From positions 22,389 through 86,388 of the forward strand of contig JAKUCV010004356.1 in NCBI GenBank assembly GCA_028386065.3: 64,000 nucleotides of DNA, read 5' to 3'. The translations under genes were made by a program, and so were the position numbers. The notes beneath the pieces are model-generated. The model was not told the origin of the DNA and did not search any database. It was given only the letters and a program-made list of their open reading frames with translations. This document shows positions 44,422 through 54,394 of this stretch, in pieces. Positions within the stretch are counted from its first letter, which is position 1. The number at the start of each line of letters is the position of its first letter. The DNA is from Turnera subulata. Taxonomy: Eukaryota; Streptophyta; Magnoliopsida; Malpighiales; Passifloraceae.

Positions 44422-47400
44422 TGTGGAAGCCCGTACCCCAATTAAATAAAAATAAAATAATTAAATGAAAAAGAGCTACCAAAATACTCTTGAAAACCCG
44501 GGGTACAAAAACCGATGCTTCGGTATACAAACATTTTCCGTGAAAATGTATTAACCACGAGATGTCATAAAAGTAAATGAAATTAACCGGCTTAACAAGT
44601 AGTAAGCCATCACGGCCTCACGCCGACATAACATCTCAAAATCAAACTCTGGCAAATACCGATATAAAGGTAGAACATTTATGAGATCTCGAATTAATCA
44701 ACATGCAGCGGAAGATAAAATAATAATAAAATCAGTGTAGAAAAATGACATGCATATGGCCCTATGGATCCTACCAAGAGATAAATGCACAACTACCTGC
44801 TGAAGTGACTGCGTCTGATCTCCGAGTCGAGGGTATAAGTGAGTCTGCACGCTAACTAAGTCTGAAAAAAACAACGGTGGCGATTATGTGAGTCGCCTAC
44901 TCAGTGAACATTAAAAGTCTAAATATACATGAAAGTGAAGTCATGCTCGTAAGGTGAGTAGCTCACGCGCACAAGTACAGCATACAAGCAAATCAGAATC
45001 ACACACCATCACATAAATGTTTTACTGTATTATAGCTCGTATTGTTTGAGCTCAATGCGTTATCTTATTGTTATCCTTATTATTATTTTTATTATTATGG
45101 GCCCTCTACTGTGAGTCAAGTCTCGGTAGCGCATCTGATCAGATCAGGGTGTGAAACCCAAATGTCGAACCTCAGAAGGGGTAGATTCTGAGGCCAAAAA
45201 CCACTGATAAATCTCAAGTGGCCGCTAGCTACCTGAGGGTGCACTCAGACACACCTAACCGGTGCAAGTCTTCCAGGGGTGCACCTACATCCCCTGGGCA
45301 TGCTAAACAGCATAATGTGACCCGAGGTACCCAACCCTCCTCGGGGCTACCAACCGACACCACAGTAGAATTTAGTATTTTATTCTTAATTAAACCTTTA
45401 TATTTCTGTTTGAAGTACATTATGTCTTTCAAGGAAGTGTGTATGTGTCCCTGTATCATCCGGGCCTTCGGCCCATAACCACATATTATCACAAAAGTGT
45501 ATTACATGTTATATAACAGTTTTTCATGTAGAATTTAGACATGTGAGATCAACCAGGTATACAAATTCCAATCATCGCATGTAGCAAACAAGGCAAGTAA
45601 ACAAACAAACCACACCAACACGCATTCACAAGACATATATAAAAAGACTTGTAATGTCACCTCAAAATGCGGTTTATGACTTCTCCCCGATCCGAGTCTA
45701 CGGCTCTCGAGATATCTCCCGTGCCTGAATACCGGTACATAATATAATCACTAAACCAATTTTTGAAGTAAAACGTGCATGTATGCTAAAGGTACGCTCT
45801 TATCGAGTAACTCCCGTCCCTAACTAACAAATTGTAAGATTTTCGGGCCTAAGTCCAAAAGGATATTTTCTTCTTCATAACTCCAACAATTAAGGATCGG
45901 TTTAAGTAAATTAAAAAATTCTCGGGCCTAAAGCCCACTAAATCTTAAATCACAAATTCCGGGCCGTGGGCCCACTTTCTTAAGTCCAGATTTACCGATT
46001 ATGAAATTGGCTTCGAACCCGTTCTTAATGTCCATGAATTTAATTTTCCGTGATTAGGTCCTAAGTCCGTAACTTAAGTCCAATTAAACATCCTAAGCTT
46101 CAAATTGAAATTATTGGGCCTGGGCTCGGTTTTTCCTAAAACCGTCCTAAAGCCATCCCGAGCAAAAGGTTAATCGGCCTAAAGTCTATTCGTGTCGGTA
46201 GGTTCTCCCGGCCACACACTCTAACTCTCCGCTCTCGGTAAACCGAAATTCACTAAATATATAAATATAATTGTATTCGTAAAATAAATTCCAACATTTA
46301 AGTACATAATATAACCGAGACAAACATAGGTAATTACCGTCTAACACTCGTAAAAACGAGAAATATACTTCGCTGGTCAGAACTGAGCCTTCGCCGGAAA
46401 ATTCCCGAGCCCTCGCCGGAACAGTGCGCGCTCGCCGGATTCCAGTCACTTCGCCGGAATTTCGCCGGAATTTCCACAGTGTCGCCGGAAACAGTCTCTG
46501 CCCACTGCCATCGTCCAAAAGCCACCCAACCACAACAAAAACTCAATTCCATATACATACACAGGATTCCAATTCGTCCCTATTATTGAAAACAGAAATT
46601 TGGGGTGAGTAGAAGCTTACCGGAAAATGTCGTCCACTGCCAACCCAAGACCGTGAATGGCAGCAACCGAACACGCACACACACGGCTACACAGACCCGA
46701 CCGTTCAACCACAAACAACCGCCCGCACAAAACACCACCACCGTGCGACCTTAACACAACTCAACAACACCCAATCAGTTCGATTAACACCCAACCACGA
46801 TCGAGCCCACAATCTGTTGGCGGCGACCCAAACACAACCGAGCCCTACAACCCCCCAGACGGAAAAACGTCATCCGGCCGCCAACAACACAGATACAACC
46901 ACCACCAACACCATAGTCGACCAACACAACACACGGACCACCACCGTCGAAAGTGACGGCGGCGGCAACACGCTTCCAGCCCTCCCCAGCTCGAGGCCTC
47001 CTCACAGCACAACCCAGAACTCCACACAGCAAGGCAGCAACGACAACTTCCTTGCTTGGGTGTCCGACGGCTCAAAGGAGAAGGAGAAGATAAGAAGAGA
47101 TGGAGGTGTTGGGGGGAAGCCGAGGTGGAACGAGAGAGAGAAGGAGAGAAGGGGGGTTTGGGTGAGACGCCCTTCGGTGTGGAAAAGAGGAGGAAGAGAT
47201 AATAGAAGGAAGAGGAGGCGATGGTGGGGGACAAGAACGTTGGGAGGGAGATATGGCCGTTGGAGCGGCGGCGGCAAGTGGAGAAGAAACGGGAGGAAGA
47301 AAAAGAAAAGTGAAGGAGAAAAAGAAAGAAGGGGAAAAAGAAAAGAGGAAGGCTCGGCTAGGGTTGGCCGCCCTAGTGGACGACCCGTCGTCCGCTTAGG

Positions 47401-47687
47401 CGCGGTCAACCCCCGCCTGGTCAACGCGCCTCAGCCTTTTTTTTTTCTTTACTTAGACCAAAACGACGTAGTTTCAAATGAAACTACGCTAAACCTCTCG
47501 TTTCGTCCCGATTTCGAATTCGTTTCCCTCGGAACCCGAACTATGAACAATACCGACTTAGAATTGACATTCTCATGGCAAAATAATCTATTTCCTCAAC
47601 TAAAACTCGAAAATACCTCCAGGGTAAAATCGGAATAAATTTCCGAAAATTCCGAAAATCAACTTATGAAAAATCCGGGGCGTTACA
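44422..47687 (-). repeat. Element B 3' LTR
   Basis: 3266 bp, TGTAACGCCCC (47687) to GGGCTTCCACA (44422) on the minus strand. Most of it is nearly identical to the 5' LTR, but the ~350 bases at the low-coordinate end are clearly more diverged. It retains about 400 bp (about 47075-47470), including a GA-rich tract, that the 5' LTR lacks. Frames in the GC-rich block near 46650-47420 are compositional. Dyads GGGCCTAAAGCCC (45924-45936) and GGGCC-GTG-GGCCC (45961-45973) are present. Confidence 0.9.
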
Positions 47688-47689
47688 GT

Positions 47690-47760
47690 TCTACCCCACT
47701 TAAGAAAAATTTCGTCCTCGAAATTCAATCATCAAGTCCGTAGGTCCTACCACGATAAGT
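47690..47760 (-). promoter_or_regulatory. Polypurine tract and adjacent conserved hairpin of element B
   Basis: Minus strand: CTTATCGTGGTAGGACC hairpin arm, then GAGGACGAAAT, then AAGTGGGGTAGAAC meeting the LTR start. Same order as in element A. Confidence 0.75.
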
Positions 47761-47834
47761 TTCTAGTATTCTCCACCAGGTGCCCGAACTCATTGCGAGA
47801 TGTCGCTTATACCCTTAAGCGGTGTTCCTTCCGC

Positions 47835-47842
47835 TTATATAA
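47835..47842 (+). promoter_or_regulatory. TATA box of antisense aORF1, element B
   Basis: TTATATAA, about 40 bases before the preferred start codon of aORF1. The counterpart in element A is TTATAAATA in the same position, although surrounding bases have diverged. Confidence 0.6.
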
Positions 47843-47876
47843 ACCGAACCTAATAATGGAGATCTCACACACAACT

Positions 47877-48275
47877 ATGGACTCACCACTAAGATCTCGT
47901 ACTACCTCTGACTCAGAGGATAACAGTTACATCGGTGGTAGAGCTTTCCCGACAAGCTCCGATGAGGAACCTCTTAAGAAGCGGTTCAAGACCAAGATCA
48001 TCGGTCTAAAGGAGCATATGGTGATTCCCCCAAGACAGCGGAAAAAGCGTGTAAGCAAGGAAGGACCTTCTGGTAACAAAGATGCAAAAGATAGGAAAGG
48101 CAAGGCAACAACTGAGTCCAGCACACCTCTGCAGATAATGAAGCAATTGGACACTTCACTGAAGAAGGTCCACACTGCAGTGATGCAAATTGAACTGGCC
48201 TACATGGGACTCTCTTCTCAGGTCGCGAATATACAAAAACTTGTAACCGATCTGAAACATCATGTAACTCCGTAG
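47877..48275 (+). CDS. Antisense aORF1 of element B, basic coiled-coil protein
   Basis: A 132-residue protein from MDSPLRSRTTSDSE. Two in-frame ATGs lie further upstream (47793, 47856), but the TATA at 47835-47842 places the likely transcript start after or beside them. Order: acidic Ser/Thr-rich head with a TSSDEEP block, basic KKRFKTK and RQRKKRV clusters, a charged linker, then a C-terminal helix with regular hydrophobic spacing (last ~45 residues) that may form a coiled coil. Homologous along its length to 10472-10849 in element A. AATAAA at about 48309 can polyadenylate it. No known family is recognised. The predicted features (nuclear signal plus oligomerisation helix) would suit a small nuclear regulatory protein, but that is inference. 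Confidence 0.68.
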   Translation: MDSPLRSRTTSDSEDNSYIGGRAFPTSSDEEPLKKRFKTKIIGLKEHMVIPPRQRKKRVSKEGPSGNKDAKDRKGKATTESSTPLQIMKQLDTSLKKVHTAVMQIELAYMGLSSQVANIQKLVTDLKHHVTP

Positions 48276-49112
48276 AGTGCTTCTCTTTTGTTGTACTATG
48301 TTAAGAAATCAATAAAATAAGCTTTCTTCTTAATTCGAAATTCTTCTGTTGCTAAATCTCGTGTTAAACGGATTAAAAATTCAGCAATAATGGTATGAAA
48401 TTAATCATAAGGAAATTATAAATGAAGCAAGACTCGTTTAATAAAGTCAAAATATTAAGAGGTTAAAATAAAACACGTTTCCATGTTCGGCGCCCTGGAT
48501 CGATCGTGAACATCCTAGATCCCAAAAACGTAACGTACACAGTTAACAGTGACGTCTGTTAGCTTCGTGAAAAAGATACCCGTTAACTGGCACGGCGATG
48601 ATCACGGGCGCGTCCTGTGTCCCTCGAAAGACACGTTACCCACTTGTCCACAATTGTCCGTATGAGCCAAAAACATAGGTCTCGTCTCGCATCTCTCCGC
48701 GCTGTCCGACAGCTGTAAGCTTGTCGCATACGCACTCTACTCAAGGTGTGGTCCACACGGTCTACAACGGTCACGAGTGCATGTGACAAAGATGTAGGGA
48801 CAAGCCTTAAGGTGACCAATTTGAAGTAGCCCGGGAAATTGAAAACTGTAAGGTAGAGAAGGACTGATAACCTCTGGCATTTATTGCCCGAACACCAAAC
48901 ACATAGCGTGTCGAAGCAATAAATGAGGCAACGGTAAAATTCCAAAACGCGGTAACTTGAAATTTGAACGTGATAAACACGCTCCTCCTAAGGTTATAAA
49001 AGACGGTAGAATGAGGAGTAAGTCATCAAAGCATTTTTAAGGCAATCCTACGCCCAGACCAAGTATTCTCCAAAACTCGAGAATAGCCAAACACTTACAC
49101 GCCCAAAATACA
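48276..49112. other. Spacer between antisense genes of element B
   Basis: Contains AATAAA for aORF1, a segment (48600-48790) conserved with element A 10020-10200, and the aORF2 promoter with TATAAAA at 48996-49002. A minus frame at 48583-48945 covers the conserved segment; coding status is unresolved. Confidence 0.5.
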
Positions 49113-49796
49113 ATGCCTGCCCCATCATCAGTTTTCTTTGTCGAAGGTGCCAACCTTGGCAGAAGGAACCGACTGGCCTACAGTATGGTCAATGAACGTG
49201 CCGAAGAACTACCAAACGAGCTCGGTAGGATGCCCCGGCTGGTCTTCGTCGACGAGCTATACTCCTCGCGATTCTTTGTCACCCCAATGGAAGAGGTGTT
49301 CTTCCTGGAGGATCACGGAACGCTGAGGACATCCTACTACGGATCGGCGAATACCGTAATGTTCTTCATCTCCGACAGGCTTCAGGAATTCAACCTGGAG
49401 TCCACTTGCCAGACGGTGGAGCAAGGTGCATACTACCAGCTTGCGATGACGGCCCAAAGCATACCCAGAATGACGCGCTTACCTCCAACTTGGCCAAAGG
49501 TACGGCTGCTGGTGTGGAACTGCAGGGGAGTTGCAAGGCGCGCTCAAGAGTTCACACGTACGCTGAGGGACTTGAAGAACCAGTACAAGCCGAATATGGT
49601 TCTTCTGACGGAGACGCAATGGCAACCTCGGGACGATCACGGTCTCATCCCTCTCCGTTTCCCTCAAGCTAACCGGTTCGAGATTCCTGGCCAGCGCGAC
49701 AGAGGCGGCATGTGGCTCTCGTGGAGCGACAGAGTCACGGTCAACATCAACAGCGATCCCAACAGCTTCCGCGTCAACGTCGTTCCGAACCGTTAG
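49113..49796 (+). CDS. Antisense aORF2 of element B with partial APE endonuclease
   Basis: An intact 227-residue frame with TATAAAA about 110 bases upstream and AATAAA about 20 bases after the stop. Residues 1 to about 115 form an unrecognised domain (FFVEGANLGRRNRLAYSM; FVDELYSSRFFVTPMEEVFF). Residues about 125-227 resemble the start of a LINE-type apurinic endonuclease: LLVWNCRGVARRAQEF, KPNMVLLTETQ, GGMWLSWSDRV. The first catalytic Asn and the Glu are present, but the domain stops about a third of the way in, before the Asp and His catalytic segments, so nuclease activity is not expected. The element A copy is alignable to the last residue. Probably a LINE fragment captured by an ancestor, then kept as part of a chimeric gene; function unknown. 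Confidence 0.7.
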   Translation: MPAPSSVFFVEGANLGRRNRLAYSMVNERAEELPNELGRMPRLVFVDELYSSRFFVTPMEEVFFLEDHGTLRTSYYGSANTVMFFISDRLQEFNLESTCQTVEQGAYYQLAMTAQSIPRMTRLPPTWPKVRLLVWNCRGVARRAQEFTRTLRDLKNQYKPNMVLLTETQWQPRDDHGLIPLRFPQANRFEIPGQRDRGGMWLSWSDRVTVNINSDPNSFRVNVVPNR

Positions 49797-50089
49797 ATGT
49801 ATTTTCCATTTTAATAAAATATCAAAATCGTTGTAATATTTCCCTTTTTATAAAATATAAAATATCAAGATCAATGTAATGTTTCCCCTTTGTAATATTA
49901 TTGTTAGTTTTAATAATATTTATATTTCTGCTTAATTATGGTATAAATTTCCACTTATGTGAATGTTCCAAAACAAGCGTTGACAACATTTCATTCTTAT
50001 TAATAATTCGTCCTCGAAGTCTTACATAATAACGATAATAATAGAAGAAAATCAACAAAACAAAGTAAAGTGAATCCACTCGAGACATC

Positions 50090-51403
50090 TCATTCTTTTG
50101 GAGCGTCAGCAGCTTCCTCTCGAGTGATAGAGTACACCCTGGGAGTCGCCACAGATCGATCAGCACCTCCACGGCCCGGGGCTCCAGAACTCCCACGACT
50201 TCCTCCCTGGTGTCCAACACTCTTGTTTGGAGCAGAAGAACCTGTACCATTAGCCACGGAGTTCTGTACGGTATACTGGGACCCACTACCTCCACTATCA
50301 CGAATCCTCGTGTAACACTCTGACTGGTGGTGTCCCTGCTTCCCGCAATACCAACATATAATAGGAGGTCTAGTCCAAGGGCCCCGCCTCTGAGATCCAG
50401 ACTGATAAGGCTTTCCTCCCGAAGACTTGCCCGGTCCACCCTGATACTTCTGTCCTCGGGACTTCTTCGAACCTTGGTAGGAAGAACCCTGTCGACTCAT
50501 GTAACTTGTATTACCCGAACCAAAATGTTGCTTCTTCTGTCCCGGCATTGTTGACTGTCTCTCCCGCTCGGCTGGCCGGGCCTCCTGCCCGATCAACTGA
50601 ATCCTCTCAGCATCAAAAGCGGCCTCACAAACAGCCTCCCAAGTCCGGTGTCTCCCACCAGCCACTACGATCGCCAACTCGCGGCGTAGAGCGTCTACAA
50701 ATCGCCTACACTGTGTCACCTCATCGGGCACAAACTCCCTGGCGTAAGAAAGAAGAATACTGAATCGGATCCGGAATGCAGAAACGGACTCATCGGGTCC
50801 CTGTTTCACCTCCAAAAACTGCTTTTTCTGGTCCTCCAAGAATCCAACGGTAATGAATTCCTTGTAAAATCTGTCCTTGAAGTCTGCCCATGGCATCACC
50901 ACTGGTCTAGGTAGGTCCATAACAAGTCCTTGCCACCAGCTCAATGCGTAACCCGTGAACTTGTGTGCCGCAAATCGAGCCCAGTGCTCTGATGTACACG
51001 TGAATTTCTCCAAGACATTCTCCACCTGGCGGAACCAATCATCAGCTACTCTTGCGGTGATTTTCTCTCCTGAGAACACCTCAACTGCTGTCTTATCCAT
51101 GTGCTTATAACCACTCTCCATACCACCAACAACGGGTGCTTCGGCAGGTGCGACTGGAATGGCTTGGGCGCCCTGTTGTTGCTGATGAAACTGTTGAAAC
51201 TGTTGCCACTGTAGGAAAGCCTGAAACTGTTGTTGCATCGCCGCATCCATACCAGGAGGTACTAATGGCACTGCATTCTGTGCTCCAGCTGCACCAACAT
51301 TCCCCTGACCATCAGGGACTGGCATTACCGACACAGAGTCGGAAACATGACTAGGAAGTTCATCCAGCCCATCAGCATTGTGCCGGTCTTGCGGTGGATC
51401 CAT
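50090..51403 (-). CDS. gag: Gag polyprotein of element B
   Basis: An uninterrupted 437-residue frame from an ATG about 125 bases after the primer-binding site. The N-terminal ~85 residues are Gln-rich. A retrotransposon Gag domain follows (about 100-270; blocks WARFAAHKFTGYALSWWQG, FYKEF, FLEVKQG, FRIRFSILLSYAREF, RRFVDALRREL). Then comes a Gly/Ser/Lys-rich linker and one CCHC zinc knuckle CWYCGKQGHHQSEC (about 350-363). It assembles virus-like particles and packages RNA. The frame ends shortly after VYSITREEA, wording that in chromoviruses directly precedes the protease, so pol has been removed at the gag-protease boundary. The long intact frame suggests Gag is, or recently was, functional. 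Confidence 0.9.
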   Translation of the reverse strand: MDPPQDRHNADGLDELPSHVSDSVSVMPVPDGQGNVGAAGAQNAVPLVPPGMDAAMQQQFQAFLQWQQFQQFHQQQQGAQAIPVAPAEAPVVGGMESGYKHMDKTAVEVFSGEKITARVADDWFRQVENVLEKFTCTSEHWARFAAHKFTGYALSWWQGLVMDLPRPVVMPWADFKDRFYKEFITVGFLEDQKKQFLEVKQGPDESVSAFRIRFSILLSYAREFVPDEVTQCRRFVDALRRELAIVVAGGRHRTWEAVCEAAFDAERIQLIGQEARPAERERQSTMPGQKKQHFGSGNTSYMSRQGSSYQGSKKSRGQKYQGGPGKSSGGKPYQSGSQRRGPWTRPPIICWYCGKQGHHQSECYTRIRDSGGSGSQYTVQNSVANGTGSSAPNKSVGHQGGSRGSSGAPGRGGADRSVATPRVYSITREEAADAPKE

Positions 51404-51512
51404 AGTGATGCCTATATGAATGCAAACAAGTCAAAACACGTTTTTTGAAATTATCAATCTGAAACAGGCTTATGCATAGGGAAAATCACTTTGAAAACCC
51501 AAAGATCTGAAG

Positions 51513-51527
51513 CCCGCTCCGCTACCA
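51513..51527 (-). promoter_or_regulatory. Primer-binding site of element B
   Basis: Minus strand TGGTAGCGGAGCGGG, two bases after the 5' LTR end. Identical to that of element A. Confidence 0.75.
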
Positions 51528-51529
51528 AC

Positions 51530-54394
51530 TGTGGAAGCCCGTACCCCAATTAAATAAAAATAAAATAATTAAATGAAAAAGAGTTACCAAAATACTCTTG
51601 AAACCCGGGGTACAAAAACCGATGCTTCGGCATACAAACATTTTCCATGAAAATGTATTAACAACGAGATGTCATAAAAATAAACGAGATCAACCGGCTT
51701 AACAAATAATAAGCCATCACGGCATCACGCCGACATAATATCACAAATCAACTCCGGCTAACTGCCGATATAAAGATAAAATATTTATGACATCTCGAGT
51801 TATTTCACATGCAGCGGAAGATGAAAATAATAATAATACTCAAGATAGAAAATATCATGCATATGGCCCTATGGATCCCACCAAGAGATAATGCACAACT
51901 ACCTGCTGAAGTGACTGCGTCTGATCTCCGAGTCGAAGGTATAAGTGAGTCTGCACGCTAACTAAAGTCTGAAAAACAACGGTGGCGATTATGTGAGTCG
52001 CCTACTCAGTGAACATTAAAAGTCTAAATATACATGAAAGTGAAGTCATGCTCGTAGGGTGAGTAGCTCACGAGCACAAGTACAGCATACAAGCAAATCA
52101 GAATCACACACCATCACATAAATGTTTTATTGTATTATAGCTCGTATTGTTTGAGCTCAATGCGTTATCTTATTGTTATCATTATTATTATTTTTATTAT
52201 TATGGGCCCTCTACTGTGAGTCAAGTCTCGGTAGCGCATCTGATCAGATCAGGGTGTGAAACCCAAATGTCGAACCTCAGAAGGGGTAGATTCTGAGGCC
52301 AAAAACCACTGATAAATCTCAAGTGGCCGCTAGCTACCTGAGGGTGCACTCAGACACACCTAACCGGTGCAAGTCTTCCAGGGGTGCACCTACATCCCCT
52401 GGGCATGCTAAACAGCATAATGTGACCCGAGGTACCCAACCCTCCTCGGGGCTACCAACCGACACCACAGTAGAATTTAGTATTTTATTCTTAATTAAAC
52501 CTTTATATTTCTGTTTGAAGTACATTATGTCTTTCAGGGAAGTGTGTATGTGTCCCTGTATCATCCGGGCCTTCGGCTCATAACCACATATTATCACAAA
52601 AGTGTATTACATGTTATATAACAGTTTTTCATGTAGAATTTAGACATGTGAGATCAACCAGGTATACAAATTCCAATCATCGCATGTAGCAAATAAGGCA
52701 AGTAAACAAACAAACCACACCAACACGCATTCACAAGACATATATAAAAAGACTTGTAATGTCACCTCAAAATGCGGTTTATGACTTCTCCCCGATCCGA
52801 GTCTACGGCTCTCGAGATATCTCCCGTGCCTGAATACCGGTACATAATATAATCACTAAACCAATTTTTGAAGCAAAACGTGCATGTATGCTAAAGGTAC
52901 GCTCTTATCGAGTAACTCCCGTCCCTAACTAACAAATTGTAAGATTTCCGGGCCTAAGTCCAAAAGGATATTTTCTTCTTCATAACTCCAACAATTAAGG
53001 ATCGGTTTAAGTAAATTAACAAATTCTCGGGCCTAAAGCCCACTAAATCTTAAATCACAAATTCCGGGCCGTGGGCCCACTTTCTTAAGTCCAGATTTAC
53101 CGATTATGAAATTGGCTTCGAACCCGTTCTTAATGTCCATGAATTTAATTTTCCGTGATTAGGTCCTAAGTCCGTAACTTAAGTCCAATTAAACATCCTA
53201 AGCTTCAAATTGAAATTATTGGGCCTGGGCTCGGTTTTTCCTAAAACCGTCCTAAAGCCATCCCGAGCCCAAGGTCAATCGGCCTAAAGTCTATTCGTGT
53301 CGGTAGGTTCTCCCGGCCACACACTCTACCTCTCCGCTCTCGGTAAACCGAAATTCACTAAATATATAAATATAATTGTATTTCGTAAAATAAATTCCAA
53401 CATTTAAGTACATAATATAACCGAGACAAATATAGGTAATTACCGTCTAACACTCGTAAAAACGAGAAATATACTCCGCTGGTCAGAACCGAACCTTCGC
53501 CGGAAAATTCCCGAGCCCTCGTCGGAACAGTGCGCGCTCGCCGGATTCCAGTCACTTCGCCGGAATTTTGCCGGAATTTCCACAGTGTCGCCGGAAACAG
53601 TCTCTGCCCACTGCCATCGTCCAAAAGCCACCCAACCACAACAAAAACTCAATTTCATATACATACACAGGATTCCAATTCGTCCCTATTATTGAAAACA
53701 GAAATTTGGGGTGAGTAGAAGCTTACCGGAAAATGTCGTCCACTGCCAACCCAAGACCGTGAATGGTAGCAACCGAATATGCACACACACAGCTACACAG
53801 ACCCGACCGTTCAACCACAAACAACCGCCCGCACAAAACACCACCACCGTGCGACCTTAACACAACTCAACAACACCCAATCAGTTCGATTAACACCCAA
53901 CCACGATCGAGCCCACAATCTGTTGGTGGCGACCCAAACACAACCGAGCCCTACAACCCCCCAGACGGAAAAACGTCATCCGACCGCCAACAACACAGAT
54001 ACAACCACCACCAACACCATAGTCGACCAACACAACACACGGACCACCACCGTCGAAAGTGACGGCGGCGGCAACACGCTTCCAGCCCTCCCCAGCTCGA
54101 GGCCTCCTCACAGCACAACCCAGAACTCCACACAGCAAGGCAGCAACGACAACTTCCTTGCTTGGGTGTCCGACGGCTCAAAAAATGAAACTACGCTAAA
54201 CCTCTCGTTTCGTCCCGATTTCGAATTCGTTTCCCTCGGAACCCGAACTATGAACAATACCGACTTAGAATTGACATTCTCATGGCAAAATAATCTATTT
54301 CCTCAACTAAAACTCGAAAATACCTCCAGGGTAAAATCGGAATAAATTTCCGAAAATTCCGAAAATCAACTTATGAAAAATCTGGGGCGTTACA
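51530..54394 (-). repeat. Element B 5' LTR
   Basis: 2865 bp. Equivalent to the other LTR except for a ~400-bp deletion between 54180 and 54185 (GGCTCAAAAAATG junction), which removes the GA-rich tract and neighbouring sequence, and for the diverged low-coordinate end. Confidence 0.9.

Larger units (their letters stand above)
44422..54394 (-). mobile_element. Element B: complete LTR retrotransposon with gag but no pol
   Basis: LTRs 44422-47687 (3') and 51530-54394 (5') flank a 3.84 kb interior. Perfect TSD CAACT at 44417-44421 and 54395-54399; it lies inside the LINE ORF2. On the minus strand: 5' LTR, primer-binding site, gag, AT-rich spacer, the antisense genes aORF2 and aORF1, polypurine tract, 3' LTR. 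Protease, RT, RNase H and integrase are absent. LTR start TGTAACGCCCC, polypurine wording and gag type place it among Ty3/gypsy chromoviruses, probably Tekay-like. It would need pol from a relative. Confidence 0.94.

Noticed and set aside
45218..45492. Paired frames on both strands, repeated at 52323-52597
   Set aside because: They are identical because the two LTRs are identical. No start context, domain or promoter.
46657..47638. 99- to 273-codon frames in the element B LTR (and counterparts at 53763-54345)
   Set aside because: They lie within the LTR, are Thr/Pro/His- or Arg/Lys-rich, and are disrupted by the deletion in the sister LTR without any sign of constraint.
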